From contig NC_013743.1 of the NCBI RefSeq assembly GCF_000025325.1, forward strand, positions 1,178,001 through 1,242,000: a stretch of DNA of 64,000 nucleotides. The letters run 5' to 3'. Position numbers and translations under genes: made by a program. Origin of the DNA: Haloterrigena turkmenica DSM 5511. GTDB taxonomy: Archaea; Halobacteriota; Halobacteria; Halobacteriales; Natrialbaceae. Positions 34,895-43,623 of the stretch are shown here, one piece after another (the stretch's first letter is position 1; the number at the start of each line of letters is the position of its first letter). The notes beneath the pieces were generated by a model. It was not told the DNA's origin. It saw only the letters and a program-made list of their open reading frames with translations, and made no database searches.

Positions 34895-34924
34895 CTTTCA
34901 CTCTGAACGAGGGGTGGGGGTCCC
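34895..34924 (+). repeat. Origin recognition box 6, downstream of orc1
   Basis: CTTTCACTCTGAACGA followed by GGGGTGGGGGTCCC, 128 bases past the orc1 stop. It has the longest G-run of the six and is the only one outside the upstream cluster. Confidence 0.8.
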
Positions 34925-34967
34925 GCCGCCCGCTGCCCATCGGCGGCGAGCGATAGCGAAGTCCCGA

Positions 34968-35696
34968 TCACCCCAGATGGAGATCGAACGGCGGTTCTAG
35001 CCCCGCGGTTCCGGGGACGACGTTGAAGACGAACACCAGATAGTACAGCGAGACGACGAGCAACACGACGCCGACGACCCGATTGATCGGACCGCTGTAG
35101 CGAGCCAGCGTCCGCGTGACGCGCTGGCCGAACGGCTGGGAGACGAGGGCGAACGCCAACAGCGGAGCGCCGATTCCCAGCCCGAACGCGAGAAAGCCGA
35201 GCATGACCTCGAGTTGCGAGTCGAACGCGGGGAAGGCGACCGTCGACCGGCCGAAAAACAGCGCGATCAGCCCCGGGTTACAGGGGATGACGGTCGCCCC
35301 GAAGAAGAAGCCGTAGCCGAACGCCGACAGTGTCGGGTACCGCGTGTGCGGCGGTTCGATCGTCGGTACCCGGGCGAACCCGCTCGGCGAGACGACCAGT
35401 ACCACGCCGACGACGGCGAGGACGGCGAAGGCGACGGGCGAAACCAGCCCGACGGCGTCCGAGACGCCAGCTTCGAAGACGACGGTCCACAGCAGGCCGA
35501 CGAGCGTCACGAACGCGAGCACGCCCGCGACGACGAGGCCCCCGAGCACCGCGACGGGCGTGTCGCGGCTCCCCTCGCCGGCCGATGCCAGATAGGCGAT
35601 GAAGGCCGGGTACAGCGGCACGACACACGTCGCGGTCAGCGGCGTCGCGAGACCGATCAGGAAGAACTCGAGCAGCGCGGCGGTCGTCGACGTCAT
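34968..35696 (-). CDS. ccdA: Cytochrome c biogenesis protein CcdA
   Basis: 242 residues with six hydrophobic helices. Two Cys, C24 in ATCVVPLYPAF and C139 in VIPCNPGL, sit at the starts of helices 1 and 4. They are the redox pair that passes electrons from cytoplasmic thioredoxin across the membrane in the CcdA/DsbD family. The gene upstream on the same strand encodes an exported thioredoxin-like lipoprotein with a CxxC, its likely partner. The gap between them is 147 bases, so cotranscription is possible but not certain. Confidence 0.9.
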   Translation of the reverse strand: MTSTTAALLEFFLIGLATPLTATCVVPLYPAFIAYLASAGEGSRDTPVAVLGGLVVAGVLAFVTLVGLLWTVVFEAGVSDAVGLVSPVAFAVLAVVGVVLVVSPSGFARVPTIEPPHTRYPTLSAFGYGFFFGATVIPCNPGLIALFFGRSTVAFPAFDSQLEVMLGFLAFGLGIGAPLLAFALVSQPFGQRVTRTLARYSGPINRVVGVVLLVVSLYYLVFVFNVVPGTAGLEPPFDLHLG

Positions 35697-35843
35697 CTCG
35701 TTCGCGTCCTCGCAGTCGGTATCGCGGCCGGGACCAACGGGGCCGAAAGAGTGGTTGCCGACCGTCGTCGCTCGCTACGGCACTCGCTGCGTGGCGGTGA
35801 TCGACTGCGATCGGACTCTCGAGTGAGGCGTCTCATCGTTGGC

Positions 35844-36527
35844 TTATGCGCTCGAGTTTGTCGAGTCGTCCGAGTCGCTCGAATTGGTTGCGTTGCTCTC
35901 ACCAGTCGAGTTGCCCGAATCGTCCGAACCGCTCGAGTCGACCGGTCCGCAGACGTCCGCGAGAATCGACTCGAAATGCTCGGCGTCGACCTTTTTCTCG
36001 AGCCGGTAGACGCCGCCGTCCGGACAGACGACGATGACCGGCGAACTCGCGCTGCTGGTCACTTCGCGTCCGAAATCCGACGAGAGGGAGCCCGTCACCT
36101 CGTCGGAGGCGACGCCGAACCGCCACTCGTAGCCCTCTTCGTCAGCGTGAGCGCGAATATCCTCGGGATTGTCGTTCGGATCGATCGTGAGGTCGACGAT
36201 TTCGACGTCGACGTCGTCGCTCTCGTAGACCGTGTCGAATTCGCGGTGCTGGGACCGACAGACCGCACAGCCGATTGCGAACGTGTGAACGATGACCGGC
36301 CGCTCAGTGTCCTCGACGCTGAACTCCTCGTCGGTCGTCACGTCGGTCAGCGCCGCGGTCCGCCAGGTCGCATCTTCACTGACGTCGACCGCTTCGGGCT
36401 CCGGCGCGGATTCCTCGTTCGATTCGTCGCCGTCGTCACCCGTACATCCCGCGAGGGCGGCGACCGACCCTGCACCGACTAACTGAAGGATGTCTCGCCG
36501 AGCGACCGTATCGCGTCCAGTCGTCAT
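35844..36527 (-). CDS. Thioredoxin-like (TlpA/redoxin) lipoprotein
   Basis: 227 residues. A Tat-type signal (RDTVARRDILQLVGAG) runs into a lipobox ALAGC at Cys28. After an acidic spacer comes a thioredoxin fold with VIVHTFAIGCAVC, where C87 and C90 form the redox-active CxxC, and a later SSPVIVVCPDGGVYR with the structural position usually held by cis-Pro. The C-terminal 30 residues are Ser/Asp/Asn-rich with NST and NAT sequons. It should reduce disulfides outside the membrane and be recharged by CcdA next door. The exact substrate (cytochrome c, other envelope proteins) is unknown. Confidence 0.85.
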   Translation of the reverse strand: MTTGRDTVARRDILQLVGAGSVAALAGCTGDDGDESNEESAPEPEAVDVSEDATWRTAALTDVTTDEEFSVEDTERPVIVHTFAIGCAVCRSQHREFDTVYESDDVDVEIVDLTIDPNDNPEDIRAHADEEGYEWRFGVASDEVTGSLSSDFGREVTSSASSPVIVVCPDGGVYRLEKKVDAEHFESILADVCGPVDSSGSDDSGNSTGESNATNSSDSDDSTNSSA

Positions 36528-36679
36528 TCTACCGTCCCCTAGTGCGGCAGACTAACAAGAATTCTGGTACGCGTCTCGATAGCTGACCACGCTCGTCGGG
36601 CGACGGCTCTCTGCCGTCGGCACCCGTCGCGAGTCCCGCGTTGTACGGATGGAGTGCGACCGCTCGAGGAAGTACCCGA

Positions 36680-37954
36680 CTACGGCCAGAGCCCGCGGGT
36701 CTCGTGGGCGCTCGCGATCCGCTCGAGGGCGACGATGTAGGTCGCGTCCCGCCAGGTGACGTCCCGGGCGTCGTACTCCGTCCGGACGTCCTCCCAGGCC
36801 GTACACATCTCGCTCTCGAGTTCGTCGTTGACCCGCTCGAGCGTCCACGCCCGGCGGTTGATGTCCTGGAGCCACTCGAAGTACGAGACGGTGACGCCGC
36901 CGGCGTTGGCGATGATGTCCGGGATCACGGGAATCTCGCGTTCCTCGAAGATGCGCTCGGCCGTGGTTGTCGTCGGTCCGTTGGCCCCTTCGACGATCAT
37001 GTCGGCCTCGACGTCGCGGGCGTTCTCGCCGGTCAGGACGTTGCCGATCGCGGCGGGAACGAGCACGTCCACGTCCAACTCGAGCAGTTCCTCGTTCGTG
37101 AGCGTCTCGGGCGCGTCGTAGCCCGAGACCATGCCCGGACTCTCGTCGTGGTCCTCGACGTCGGTCGTGTCGAGTCCGTCGGGATCGTAGATCGCGCCGT
37201 CGACGTCCGAGACGGCGACGACGGAGGCGCCGAGGTCGTCGAGATATCGGGCCGCGTTGGCGCCGACGCTGCCGAACCCCTGCACAGCGACGGTCGTCTC
37301 CTCGATGTCCCAGTCGTAGTACGCCATGGCCTCGCGCGTGATGATGCCGACGCTGCGGCCCGGTGCCTCCTCGCGGCCGTAGCTTCCGCCGACGACCGGC
37401 GGCTTGCCCGTGACGACGCCGGGGGTGGTCTCGCCCTGTTGCATCGAGTAGGCGTCCATGAACCAGGCCATCGTCTGCGGATCCGTCCCCATGTCCGGCG
37501 CGGGGATGTCCGTCATCGGGCCGATCACCGGCCGCAGCTCCTCCGCGAAGCGGCGGGTGAGACGCTCTTTCTCGTCTCCGCTGAGCTCCTTCGGATTGAC
37601 GACGATTCCCCCTTTACCGCCGCCGAAGGGGAGGTCCATCACCGCGCACTTCCAGGTCATCCACATCGAGAGGCCGACGCACTCCTCTTCGGATACTTCC
37701 GGATGGTAGCGCAGGCCGCCCTTGTACGGGCCGCGAACGCTGTCGTGGTGGGCCCGATACCCGGTAAACATCTCGCGGGAGCCGTCGTCGCGCTCGAGGG
37801 GAATCGTCACGCGGTGGACGCTCGTCGGGTGGCGCAGGCGGTCGACGATCCCCTCGTCGACGTCGAGGTGGGCCGCCGCGCGCTCGAGTTGGTGGCGGGC
37901 TGTTTCGACGGCGCTCTCCGACTCGGACTCCGACTGCGGATCAGCAGCTGTCAT
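36680..37954 (-). CDS. Glu/Leu/Phe/Val dehydrogenase, second copy
   Basis: 424 residues. Same architecture as the enzyme at 30174: [24 protein letters not shown] with the catalytic Lys, [14 protein letters not shown] for NAD(P), and [18 protein letters not shown]. By eye about half of the residues agree with the first copy, with a different N-terminal 20 residues. The divergence suggests a different cofactor or direction (catabolic versus anabolic), as in haloarchaea with several Gdh paralogues. It is divergent from the aldehyde dehydrogenase gene. Confidence 0.92.
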   Translation of the reverse strand: MTAADPQSESESESAVETARHQLERAAAHLDVDEGIVDRLRHPTSVHRVTIPLERDDGSREMFTGYRAHHDSVRGPYKGGLRYHPEVSEEECVGLSMWMTWKCAVMDLPFGGGKGGIVVNPKELSGDEKERLTRRFAEELRPVIGPMTDIPAPDMGTDPQTMAWFMDAYSMQQGETTPGVVTGKPPVVGGSYGREEAPGRSVGIITREAMAYYDWDIEETTVAVQGFGSVGANAARYLDDLGASVVAVSDVDGAIYDPDGLDTTDVEDHDESPGMVSGYDAPETLTNEELLELDVDVLVPAAIGNVLTGENARDVEADMIVEGANGPTTTTAERIFEEREIPVIPDIIANAGGVTVSYFEWLQDINRRAWTLERVNDELESEMCTAWEDVRTEYDARDVTWRDATYIVALERIASAHETRGLWP

Positions 37955-38137
37955 AGTAGAATCGAGGGCTCCGTGGCGGATCTTGCTCGAGCCCGGTCAA
38001 AACCCTTGGCGCTGCACTCGTCTGCGTCGGCGGCCGCGTGCCGTCTCCGTACGCTCGAGGCACGCTACAGGCGTGCGGATCGCGTCCCTTCCATCGCCAC
38101 GCCACGTTTGAAGCGCCTCGTCGTCGTCGGGAACCGC

Positions 38138-39538
38138 GTGTCAATCGAAAGCACCAATCCGGCGACGGGCGAGGTCGTCGACACCTTCGACGAGACCTCG
38201 AGCGGCGATCGGGAGGCCCACCTCGATCGCGCGGTCGAGACCTTCGAGGAGTGGAGCGAGACGCCGATCGAGCGCCGCCAGCGACTGCTGTCCGCGGCGG
38301 CCGACGTCCTCCGTGAGAACAGCGCGGAGTACGCCGAACTGATGACCAAGGAGATGGGCAAGCCGATCGGGCAGGCCCGCGACGAGGTCGAGAAGTGCGC
38401 GTGGGTCTGTGACTACTACGCCGAACACGCCGCCGAGCACCTCGACGACGAAGTCATCGCGAGCGAACCCGAGGCCCGGACGCTCCTCTCCTACGAGCCG
38501 CTCGGGCCGATCCTGGCGATCATGCCCTGGAACTTCCCGTTCTGGCAGGTGTTTCGCTTCGCCGCTCCAAACCTCGCGGCGGGCAACGTCGGGCTGCTGA
38601 AACACGCCTCGAACGTCCCCGGCTGCGCGCGGGCGATCGAGGACGTGTTCCGGGAGGCGGGCTTCCCCGAGGGCGCGTTCACGACGCTGCTGATTAGCTC
38701 GAGCGAGATCGACGAGGTGATCGAAGACGACCGGATCGCGGGCGTCACGATCACCGGTAGCGACGGCGCGGGCCGATCGGTCGCCGAAACGGCCGGCAGC
38801 CAACTCAAAAAGAACGTCCTCGAGCTCGGGGGAAGCGACCCCTTCGTCGTCCTCGAGGACGCACCCATGGAGAAAACCGTCGAGACGGCGGTGCAGGCCC
38901 GGCTCATCAACAACGGCCAGTCCTGTATCGCGGCCAAGCGGTTCGTCGTCGTCGACGAGGTCTACGACGAGTTCCTCGAGCGCTTCGTCGAGGAGATGGA
39001 CGCCCAGACGGTCGGCGATCCGATGGACGAAGAGACCGATATCGGCCCGCAGGCCCGCGAGGACCTCGCGGAGGAACTTCACGAACAGGTCGAGAAGACG
39101 CTCGAGGCCGGCGGCGAGTGTCGGCTCGGCGGCGAGCCGATGGACCGCGACGGCGCATTCTACCCACCGACCGTCCTCACCGATGTCCCCGAAGACGCGC
39201 CCGCGGACCAGGAGGAACTGTTCGGGCCCGTCGCGACGGTGTTCCGCGTCCCCGACGAGGAGGCCGCGATCGAGAAGGCCAACGACACTCGCTTCGGTCT
39301 CGGCGCCAGCGTCTGGACGGAAGACTTAGAGCGCGGCGAGCGCGTCGCCCGGCAGTTCGAGTCCGGGCTGGCGTTCGTCAACGAACTCGTCAAGTCCGAT
39401 CCGCGCTTGCCCTTCGGCGGCGTGAAGGACTCCGGTTACGGCCGCGAACTCGCCCGCGACGGCATTCGGGAGTTCGTCAACCGGAAGACGATCTGGGTGC
39501 AGGGCGACGCGGGAGAGGAGACGGAGATGGTCGAGTAA
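38138..39538 (+). CDS. NAD(P)-dependent aldehyde dehydrogenase (succinate-semialdehyde dehydrogenase-like)
   Basis: 466 residues from GTG 38138, where SIESTNPATGEVVDTF is the normal family start; the same frame remains open far upstream, but that part is antisense to gdh. Seen: ILAIMPWNFPFWQVFRFAAPNLAAGN, the general base Glu229 in LELGGSDPFV and the catalytic Cys263 in NNGQSCIAAKRF, then ELFGPVATV and PFGGVKDSGYGRE. The group most like this is succinate-semialdehyde/glyceraldehyde-type ALDH. Proximity to a glutamate dehydrogenase would fit a glutamate-4-aminobutyrate-succinate route, but no decarboxylase is visible. Confidence 0.92.
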   Translation: MSIESTNPATGEVVDTFDETSSGDREAHLDRAVETFEEWSETPIERRQRLLSAAADVLRENSAEYAELMTKEMGKPIGQARDEVEKCAWVCDYYAEHAAEHLDDEVIASEPEARTLLSYEPLGPILAIMPWNFPFWQVFRFAAPNLAAGNVGLLKHASNVPGCARAIEDVFREAGFPEGAFTTLLISSSEIDEVIEDDRIAGVTITGSDGAGRSVAETAGSQLKKNVLELGGSDPFVVLEDAPMEKTVETAVQARLINNGQSCIAAKRFVVVDEVYDEFLERFVEEMDAQTVGDPMDEETDIGPQAREDLAEELHEQVEKTLEAGGECRLGGEPMDRDGAFYPPTVLTDVPEDAPADQEELFGPVATVFRVPDEEAAIEKANDTRFGLGASVWTEDLERGERVARQFESGLAFVNELVKSDPRLPFGGVKDSGYGRELARDGIREFVNRKTIWVQGDAGEETEMVE

Positions 39539-39539
39539 C

Positions 39540-39854
39540 CTATTCGTCGCGAAACCGGACCTCGGCGTCGTCGCGGCGTCCGTCTGCATCCTCGGCATCC
39601 TGGAACTGCTCCTCGGAGTAACTGAGTTCGACGCCGCCGTTCTCGACCGTCGTCCACCACCATCGCCACAGCACCCCGTAGACGACCGACGTGACGATCA
39701 CGTACAGCAACATCGGCTCCGGTGGCAGTGGCATCGATTTCGTGCTGATCTCGTCGCGATCCGATTCGATCGCCGTCCGGTTCTCGCTGCGTCCGCGTCT
39801 CGCTTCGCCGTCGACTCGAGTAACGGCGCTCGATCCCGCTGTCGTCTCGGCCAT
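39540..39854 (-). CDS. Small hypothetical membrane protein
   Basis: 104 residues. A Ser/Thr/Arg-rich N-terminus of about 45 residues is followed by one hydrophobic helix (PMLLYVIVTSVVYGVLWRWWW) and an acidic C-terminal tail with a possible amphipathic segment (SYSEEQFQDAEDADG). No family recognised. It ends directly against the aldehyde dehydrogenase gene (convergent, 1-base gap). Confidence 0.65.
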   Translation of the reverse strand: MAETTAGSSAVTRVDGEARRGRSENRTAIESDRDEISTKSMPLPPEPMLLYVIVTSVVYGVLWRWWWTTVENGGVELSYSEEQFQDAEDADGRRDDAEVRFRDE

Positions 39855-39962
39855 GTGTCCCCCTCAAATGCGGGGTCAGTTTCCCGTACTACGTCATTCG
39901 TTATCAAGGTGGTCGGGGGTGAGGTTCGCTCGAGACGCAATCGCTCGAACGACTCGAGGCGG

Positions 39963-40313
39963 CTACATGACCGTCGAAATCGCGTAGAGGTTGATACAGA
40001 CCGCGATCGTCCAGGGAACGGCGAGGCCGGCGGGAACGATGGCCCGATAGGCCGCGGGCAGGAGGGGACGACAGACCAGCCCGATGGCGATCGCCAGTCC
40101 CTTGAGCGCGAACATGCCGACGAAGCCGTGGCCGTCGATCGCGCTGCGAGCGACCGGGTTCGATTCGACCAGCCCCAGCCGAAGCCCGGCGAACGTCGTC
40201 AGAACGTCCCCGAGCAGCGAGAGGGCGACGAGAACCCACAGCGCGCGCTCGAGGGCGGTCGGCGAGACCGCGAGCGGGAGATCGAACTGCGGGTAGGCGC
40301 CGTCGGAGCTCAT
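39963..40313 (-). CDS. DUF5658-like small membrane protein
   Basis: About 116 residues from ATG 40313; an in-frame ATG at 40400 would add 29 residues without family likeness. Four hydrophobic helices. LVALSLLGDVLTTFAGLRLGLVESNPVAR matches the DUF5658 pattern (Gly-Asp-x-x-Thr in helix 1, Glu-x-Asn-Pro at the loop). The function of this family is not known. Conserved polar residues within the helices suggest a small transporter or rhomboid-associated helper rather than a simple anchor, but that is speculation. Confidence 0.68.
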   Translation of the reverse strand: MSSDGAYPQFDLPLAVSPTALERALWVLVALSLLGDVLTTFAGLRLGLVESNPVARSAIDGHGFVGMFALKGLAIAIGLVCRPLLPAAYRAIVPAGLAVPWTIAVCINLYAISTVM

Positions 40314-40400
40314 CGGCTCCCCGCCGGAGTCGAACCGGATATCGTGGTGATCGACCGTCGCGACCGTCGGGAGCGTGTCACGGATACGCGACGGTTCCAC

Positions 40401-41232
40401 GACTCGGGGTATTGTTATGGGAGCCGTAGACGCCGTTCCGTCCGCGTAACACGTCGGTAACCGGTGCCGAACGGCATCGCAACGGCCTCGAGAGCGTCCG
40501 GCTGTGGGATCGCCGGCGCAGTCCGTGGTCGATAGCGCCGCTGGAGATGTCGGCCGTTAGTAGCCGCCACGGATCGAGTCGCGGCCGTTCTGGGGTGGTT
40601 CCGCCCGGATATCCCGGACAGGACTCGATTACGAGCGGTGATCCCGGCGATATCGAGCCGGTTCCGTCGGTAGCGGTCCGCTTCGGTCGGGTAATCGAGT
40701 GATACCGGTGCTCGAGACGGCCGAAGTCCGACCGATACCGACGCTCGAGGCGAGGGTCGGAAGCGCCGTCGGACTGCGTCGACGACGGCACAGAGGGAAA
40801 GAGAGGAGAGCGGTTCGCGTCGACCGACCGCACCGATCGTTTGGAGTTCGCCACGAGGGATGAGGAGGATCGCGTGTCGTGGGACGCGAACCGATCGGGA
40901 GTGAGTCGTACGGGCGGGCAGACGGAGCCGAAGTCGGTCGCGGAAACGTGCGACCCCCTCGATCCGCGCTGCCCGGCCGTACTGCCTCCGTGGTCACCAG
41001 CACGGAGACATCGTACGCTGGACGGCCGACTGACACCAACGCTCGTGTTCAGTCGTCCAGCTATTATATTGGGGGTCGGCCCCCGCGATCCGAAACGGAA
41101 ACGGCAGATGCAGGCAGAATCGCTTTCGACGATTTTGCCGTTGTATCTGATCCGGGACGACCATCCCGTGTAGGTGAACATTAGCTTTGCCACTACGCGG
41201 GGTGCATCCGAGTTGAACAATCGAGTAGCGGC
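40401..41232. other. Intergenic region, no gene recognised; possible leader or small RNA at its end
   Basis: 830 bases without a credible gene. A Ser/Arg-rich frame spanning it on the minus strand has no domain-like segment. At 41061-41070 the CTATTATATT is a good TATA box, followed by a GGGGG-TCGG-CCCCC hairpin (41071-41084). A transcript from near 41093 would have a leader of about 140 bases to the gene at 41233. Confidence 0.4.
41061..41084 (+). promoter_or_regulatory. TATA box directly followed by a GC hairpin
   Basis: CTATTATATT then GGGGG-TCGG-CCCCC. The hairpin lies between the TATA box and the expected start point near 41093, so it may be a binding site rather than an RNA structure. 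Confidence 0.4.
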
Positions 41233-42405
41233 ATGGAACGTACATATACCGAGCATCTCAGCTACCGTCTCGCGACGATTCGAGACCGTATCGAGGCAGG
41301 CATGGACCGTCGCGAGTTTCTCCGGACCTTGATTACCGGCGGCTACGGGATCGGCGTCGCGGGGCTGCTCGGCGTCGACGACTTCCTCGCGGCCGACGAC
41401 GGCGAGGTCCCGATCGTCACCGCGTTCGTCAGACCCGACCCCGACGACCCGTGGTCCCTCGAGAAGCGAACGAAGTACGTTCCCGCGGAGTGGTACGCCA
41501 CCGTCCAGAAAGCGTTCGAGCTAAACGAGTTGCTGGCGCGGACGGCGTTTACCGGCTACCTCGGCAGCGCCGTCGTGCCCGGCTCCTACGACAGCGCCAC
41601 CGCGTCCGTTTCCGTCGGCATCTCGAGCGACGCGGGCTCGATTCGCGAGGCGCTCGACGGCCTCGCCGACGGCGTCTCGATCGATATCGAGACGATCATC
41701 GATATCGACGCCATCGAACAGGGACCCGAGGATCTCGATCCGCGGCTGGCTGACTCCATTACGAACGGCGCGGTGCCGACGGGCGTCGCCTGCGAAACGG
41801 CCGACAGCCTCGCGACGCTCGGTCCCACGCTGTACGATCCCGACACCGAACGGGAGCTGTTCGTGACAGCTGAACACGCCTTTCAGGGCGGTGCGAAGGC
41901 GCACAGCGACGAGCTCGCGTTGCCTCTCGAGAACGACGATTCGATCGAACTCGGCACCGTCGACCGCGCCCATCCGGCCGAGGACGTCGTCGCCGTCGAG
42001 CCGTACGGAACCGTCGAACCGTCGGACAGGGTCGACACGCCGTCGACGGCCCGCGTTCGCGGCCAGTTCACGCGGCTCGGACTCGCCGACCTCGTCGCCC
42101 GCGACGCGGAACTCGAGAAGGTCGGCGCAGTGACCGGCCACACGGTCGGCAAGATCCAGGGGATCGACGCAGTCACCTGCTTCACCGACGACTTCTGTCG
42201 CTACGGCCAGATCCGCTGGGGCGGCGAGATGGACCTGACCGACGGCGACAGCGGGTCGGTGAGCTTCCATTCCGACCCCGAGGGCGACGACGACGAGGTA
42301 CTTATCGCCGGGTTCAACAACGCGCGGACCTGGTGGCCGGGCCAGAGCTACGTCTGGGGAGTCGGCGCCTACAAGATAACCGAGGAGCACGGCTACTACT
42401 TCTGA
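41233..42405 (+). CDS. Tat-exported protein with chymotrypsin-like (S1) protease pattern
   Basis: 390 residues. The N-terminal Tat signal begins at residue 24 (MDRREFLRTLITGGYGIGVAGLLG). The C-terminal half has the order of an S1 protease triad: His215 in LFVTAEHAF, Asp251 in AEDVVAVEP and Ser340 in TDGDSGSVSF. TGHTVGKIQGIDAVT, between Asp and Ser, has the strand-rich spacing expected of the second barrel. Two Cys (306, 322) could pair. Residues 60-190 form an alpha/beta region with no match; they might be a propeptide, as in alpha-lytic protease. The protease call is by motif order only. Confidence 0.62.
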   Translation: MERTYTEHLSYRLATIRDRIEAGMDRREFLRTLITGGYGIGVAGLLGVDDFLAADDGEVPIVTAFVRPDPDDPWSLEKRTKYVPAEWYATVQKAFELNELLARTAFTGYLGSAVVPGSYDSATASVSVGISSDAGSIREALDGLADGVSIDIETIIDIDAIEQGPEDLDPRLADSITNGAVPTGVACETADSLATLGPTLYDPDTERELFVTAEHAFQGGAKAHSDELALPLENDDSIELGTVDRAHPAEDVVAVEPYGTVEPSDRVDTPSTARVRGQFTRLGLADLVARDAELEKVGAVTGHTVGKIQGIDAVTCFTDDFCRYGQIRWGGEMDLTDGDSGSVSFHSDPEGDDDEVLIAGFNNARTWWPGQSYVWGVGAYKITEEHGYYF

Positions 42406-42480
42406 CCGATACTGTATCGATGATCGCTCACGACCACACGCCGTCCGCGTTCACCGTTACCACCTGCACGCACCGAACCC

Positions 42481-42720
42481 ATGGCAACTGATACCGCTTC
42501 CGGATCGAACCACGAATCGAACCGCGACCGCCGAACCCTCCGCGGCCTCGTGAGCACCGTCGTTCGCCTCCTCATCGACCTGCTGGTCGTCACGGCCTGG
42601 GTCGTCTTCCTGACGCTGTTCTTCCTCGAGGTCGCGTGGCCCCAATGGGCGTTTTACGCGCTGCTCATCGCCGGGATCGGCGTCTACGTCGCCGTTACGG
42701 CGGCGTGGCGTCGCGACTGA
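42481..42720 (+). CDS. Small membrane protein
   Basis: 79 residues from ATG 42481 with two hydrophobic helices (about 31-50 and 56-74) and a polar N-terminus rich in Arg and Asn. It follows the protease-like gene by 75 bases on the same strand. No family recognised. High GC at third positions supports that it is coding. Confidence 0.6.
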   Translation: MATDTASGSNHESNRDRRTLRGLVSTVVRLLIDLLVVTAWVVFLTLFFLEVAWPQWAFYALLIAGIGVYVAVTAAWRRD

Positions 42721-42752
42721 ACTGCTACTAGAAAACCGCCCGACGACGGCGA

Positions 42753-43622
42753 TTACTCGAGCGTCTCCTCGAGTCGGTCGATCAGGTCGGCGTTGCCGAC
42801 GTGGACCGGCGTCCGGTCGTGTAACGCGTCGGGTTCGACGGACAGCAGCGACTCGTCGCCGTTCGAGGACCGTCCCCCGGCGCGTTCGACGATGTAGCCG
42901 ATAGGGTTGCCCTCGAACTGCAGTCGCAGTTTGCCCTCGGGACTGGACTCGAGACTGGGGTACGCGAAGACCCCGCCGTAGGTGAGCACCTGGTTGACGT
43001 CGGCGATCATCGCGCCGCCGTAACGGAGCTTGAGCTCGTTTTCGATCTCGCGGGCGTAGCTCTCGAAGTCAGCGGGCCAGTCGGGGACGCGGCCGCCGAA
43101 GCCGTAGACGACCGGCTCGTCGGGTAGCGTGACGTCCCGCTCGATGAGTCGGCGTTCACCGCCGGTCATCTCGTACTCGGAAACGGTCTCCTCGGTGGCG
43201 ATCACCATGGTCGTGATCGGTCCGTAGAGGACGTAGCCGGCCGCGATCAGGTCCTCGCCCGGCGCCGGCAGGGCGGCGTCGTAGACGCCGAAGATCGTCC
43301 CCATGGCGTTGTTGGACTTCAGATTCGAGGAGCCGTCCAGCGGGTCGACGGCGACCGCGTAGGCGTCGCTCGAGTCGGGGTCCTCGCCGCAGTCGATGGC
43401 TTCGGGGCGCTCCTCGCTGGCGTACTGTCCGACGCCGTCGATCGCGGCGAGGCGCTCGCCGAGCAGCTCGTCGGCCCAGACGTCGGCCTCCATCTGGGTC
43501 TCGCCGCTGGGGTTCTCCTCGTCGACGGCGCCGCGGCGGCCGATGAGTCCCTGCGTGATTTCGGTCGCCGAGCGGCTGATGGTCGCGACGACGCTCTCGA
43601 CGACTGGATCGGACACCGTCAT
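42753..43622 (-). CDS. fbp: Fructose-1,6-bisphosphatase, class I
   Basis: 289 residues from ATG 43622. Releases the C1 phosphate of fructose 1,6-bisphosphate in gluconeogenesis. The metal-binding VDPLDGSSN (92-100), YASEERPE with its metal Glu, and [24 protein letters not shown] mark the class I (FBPase/inositol monophosphatase fold) enzyme. It starts one base after the aldolase stop codon, so the two are an operon: the aldolase makes the bisphosphate and this enzyme commits it to gluconeogenesis. Confidence 0.93.
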   Translation of the reverse strand: MTVSDPVVESVVATISRSATEITQGLIGRRGAVDEENPSGETQMEADVWADELLGERLAAIDGVGQYASEERPEAIDCGEDPDSSDAYAVAVDPLDGSSNLKSNNAMGTIFGVYDAALPAPGEDLIAAGYVLYGPITTMVIATEETVSEYEMTGGERRLIERDVTLPDEPVVYGFGGRVPDWPADFESYAREIENELKLRYGGAMIADVNQVLTYGGVFAYPSLESSPEGKLRLQFEGNPIGYIVERAGGRSSNGDESLLSVEPDALHDRTPVHVGNADLIDRLEETLE

Positions 43623-43623
43623 C

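Noticed and set aside
36641-38137. Upstream in-frame extension that would give a 965-residue protein ending in aldehyde dehydrogenase
   Set aside because: It is the antisense of the glutamate dehydrogenase gene; family similarity starts at GTG 38138.
40378-41256. 292-residue minus-strand frame, Ser/Arg-rich
   Set aside because: No hydrophobic core or motif, composition unlike the acidic real proteins, no promoter; treated as noncoding.
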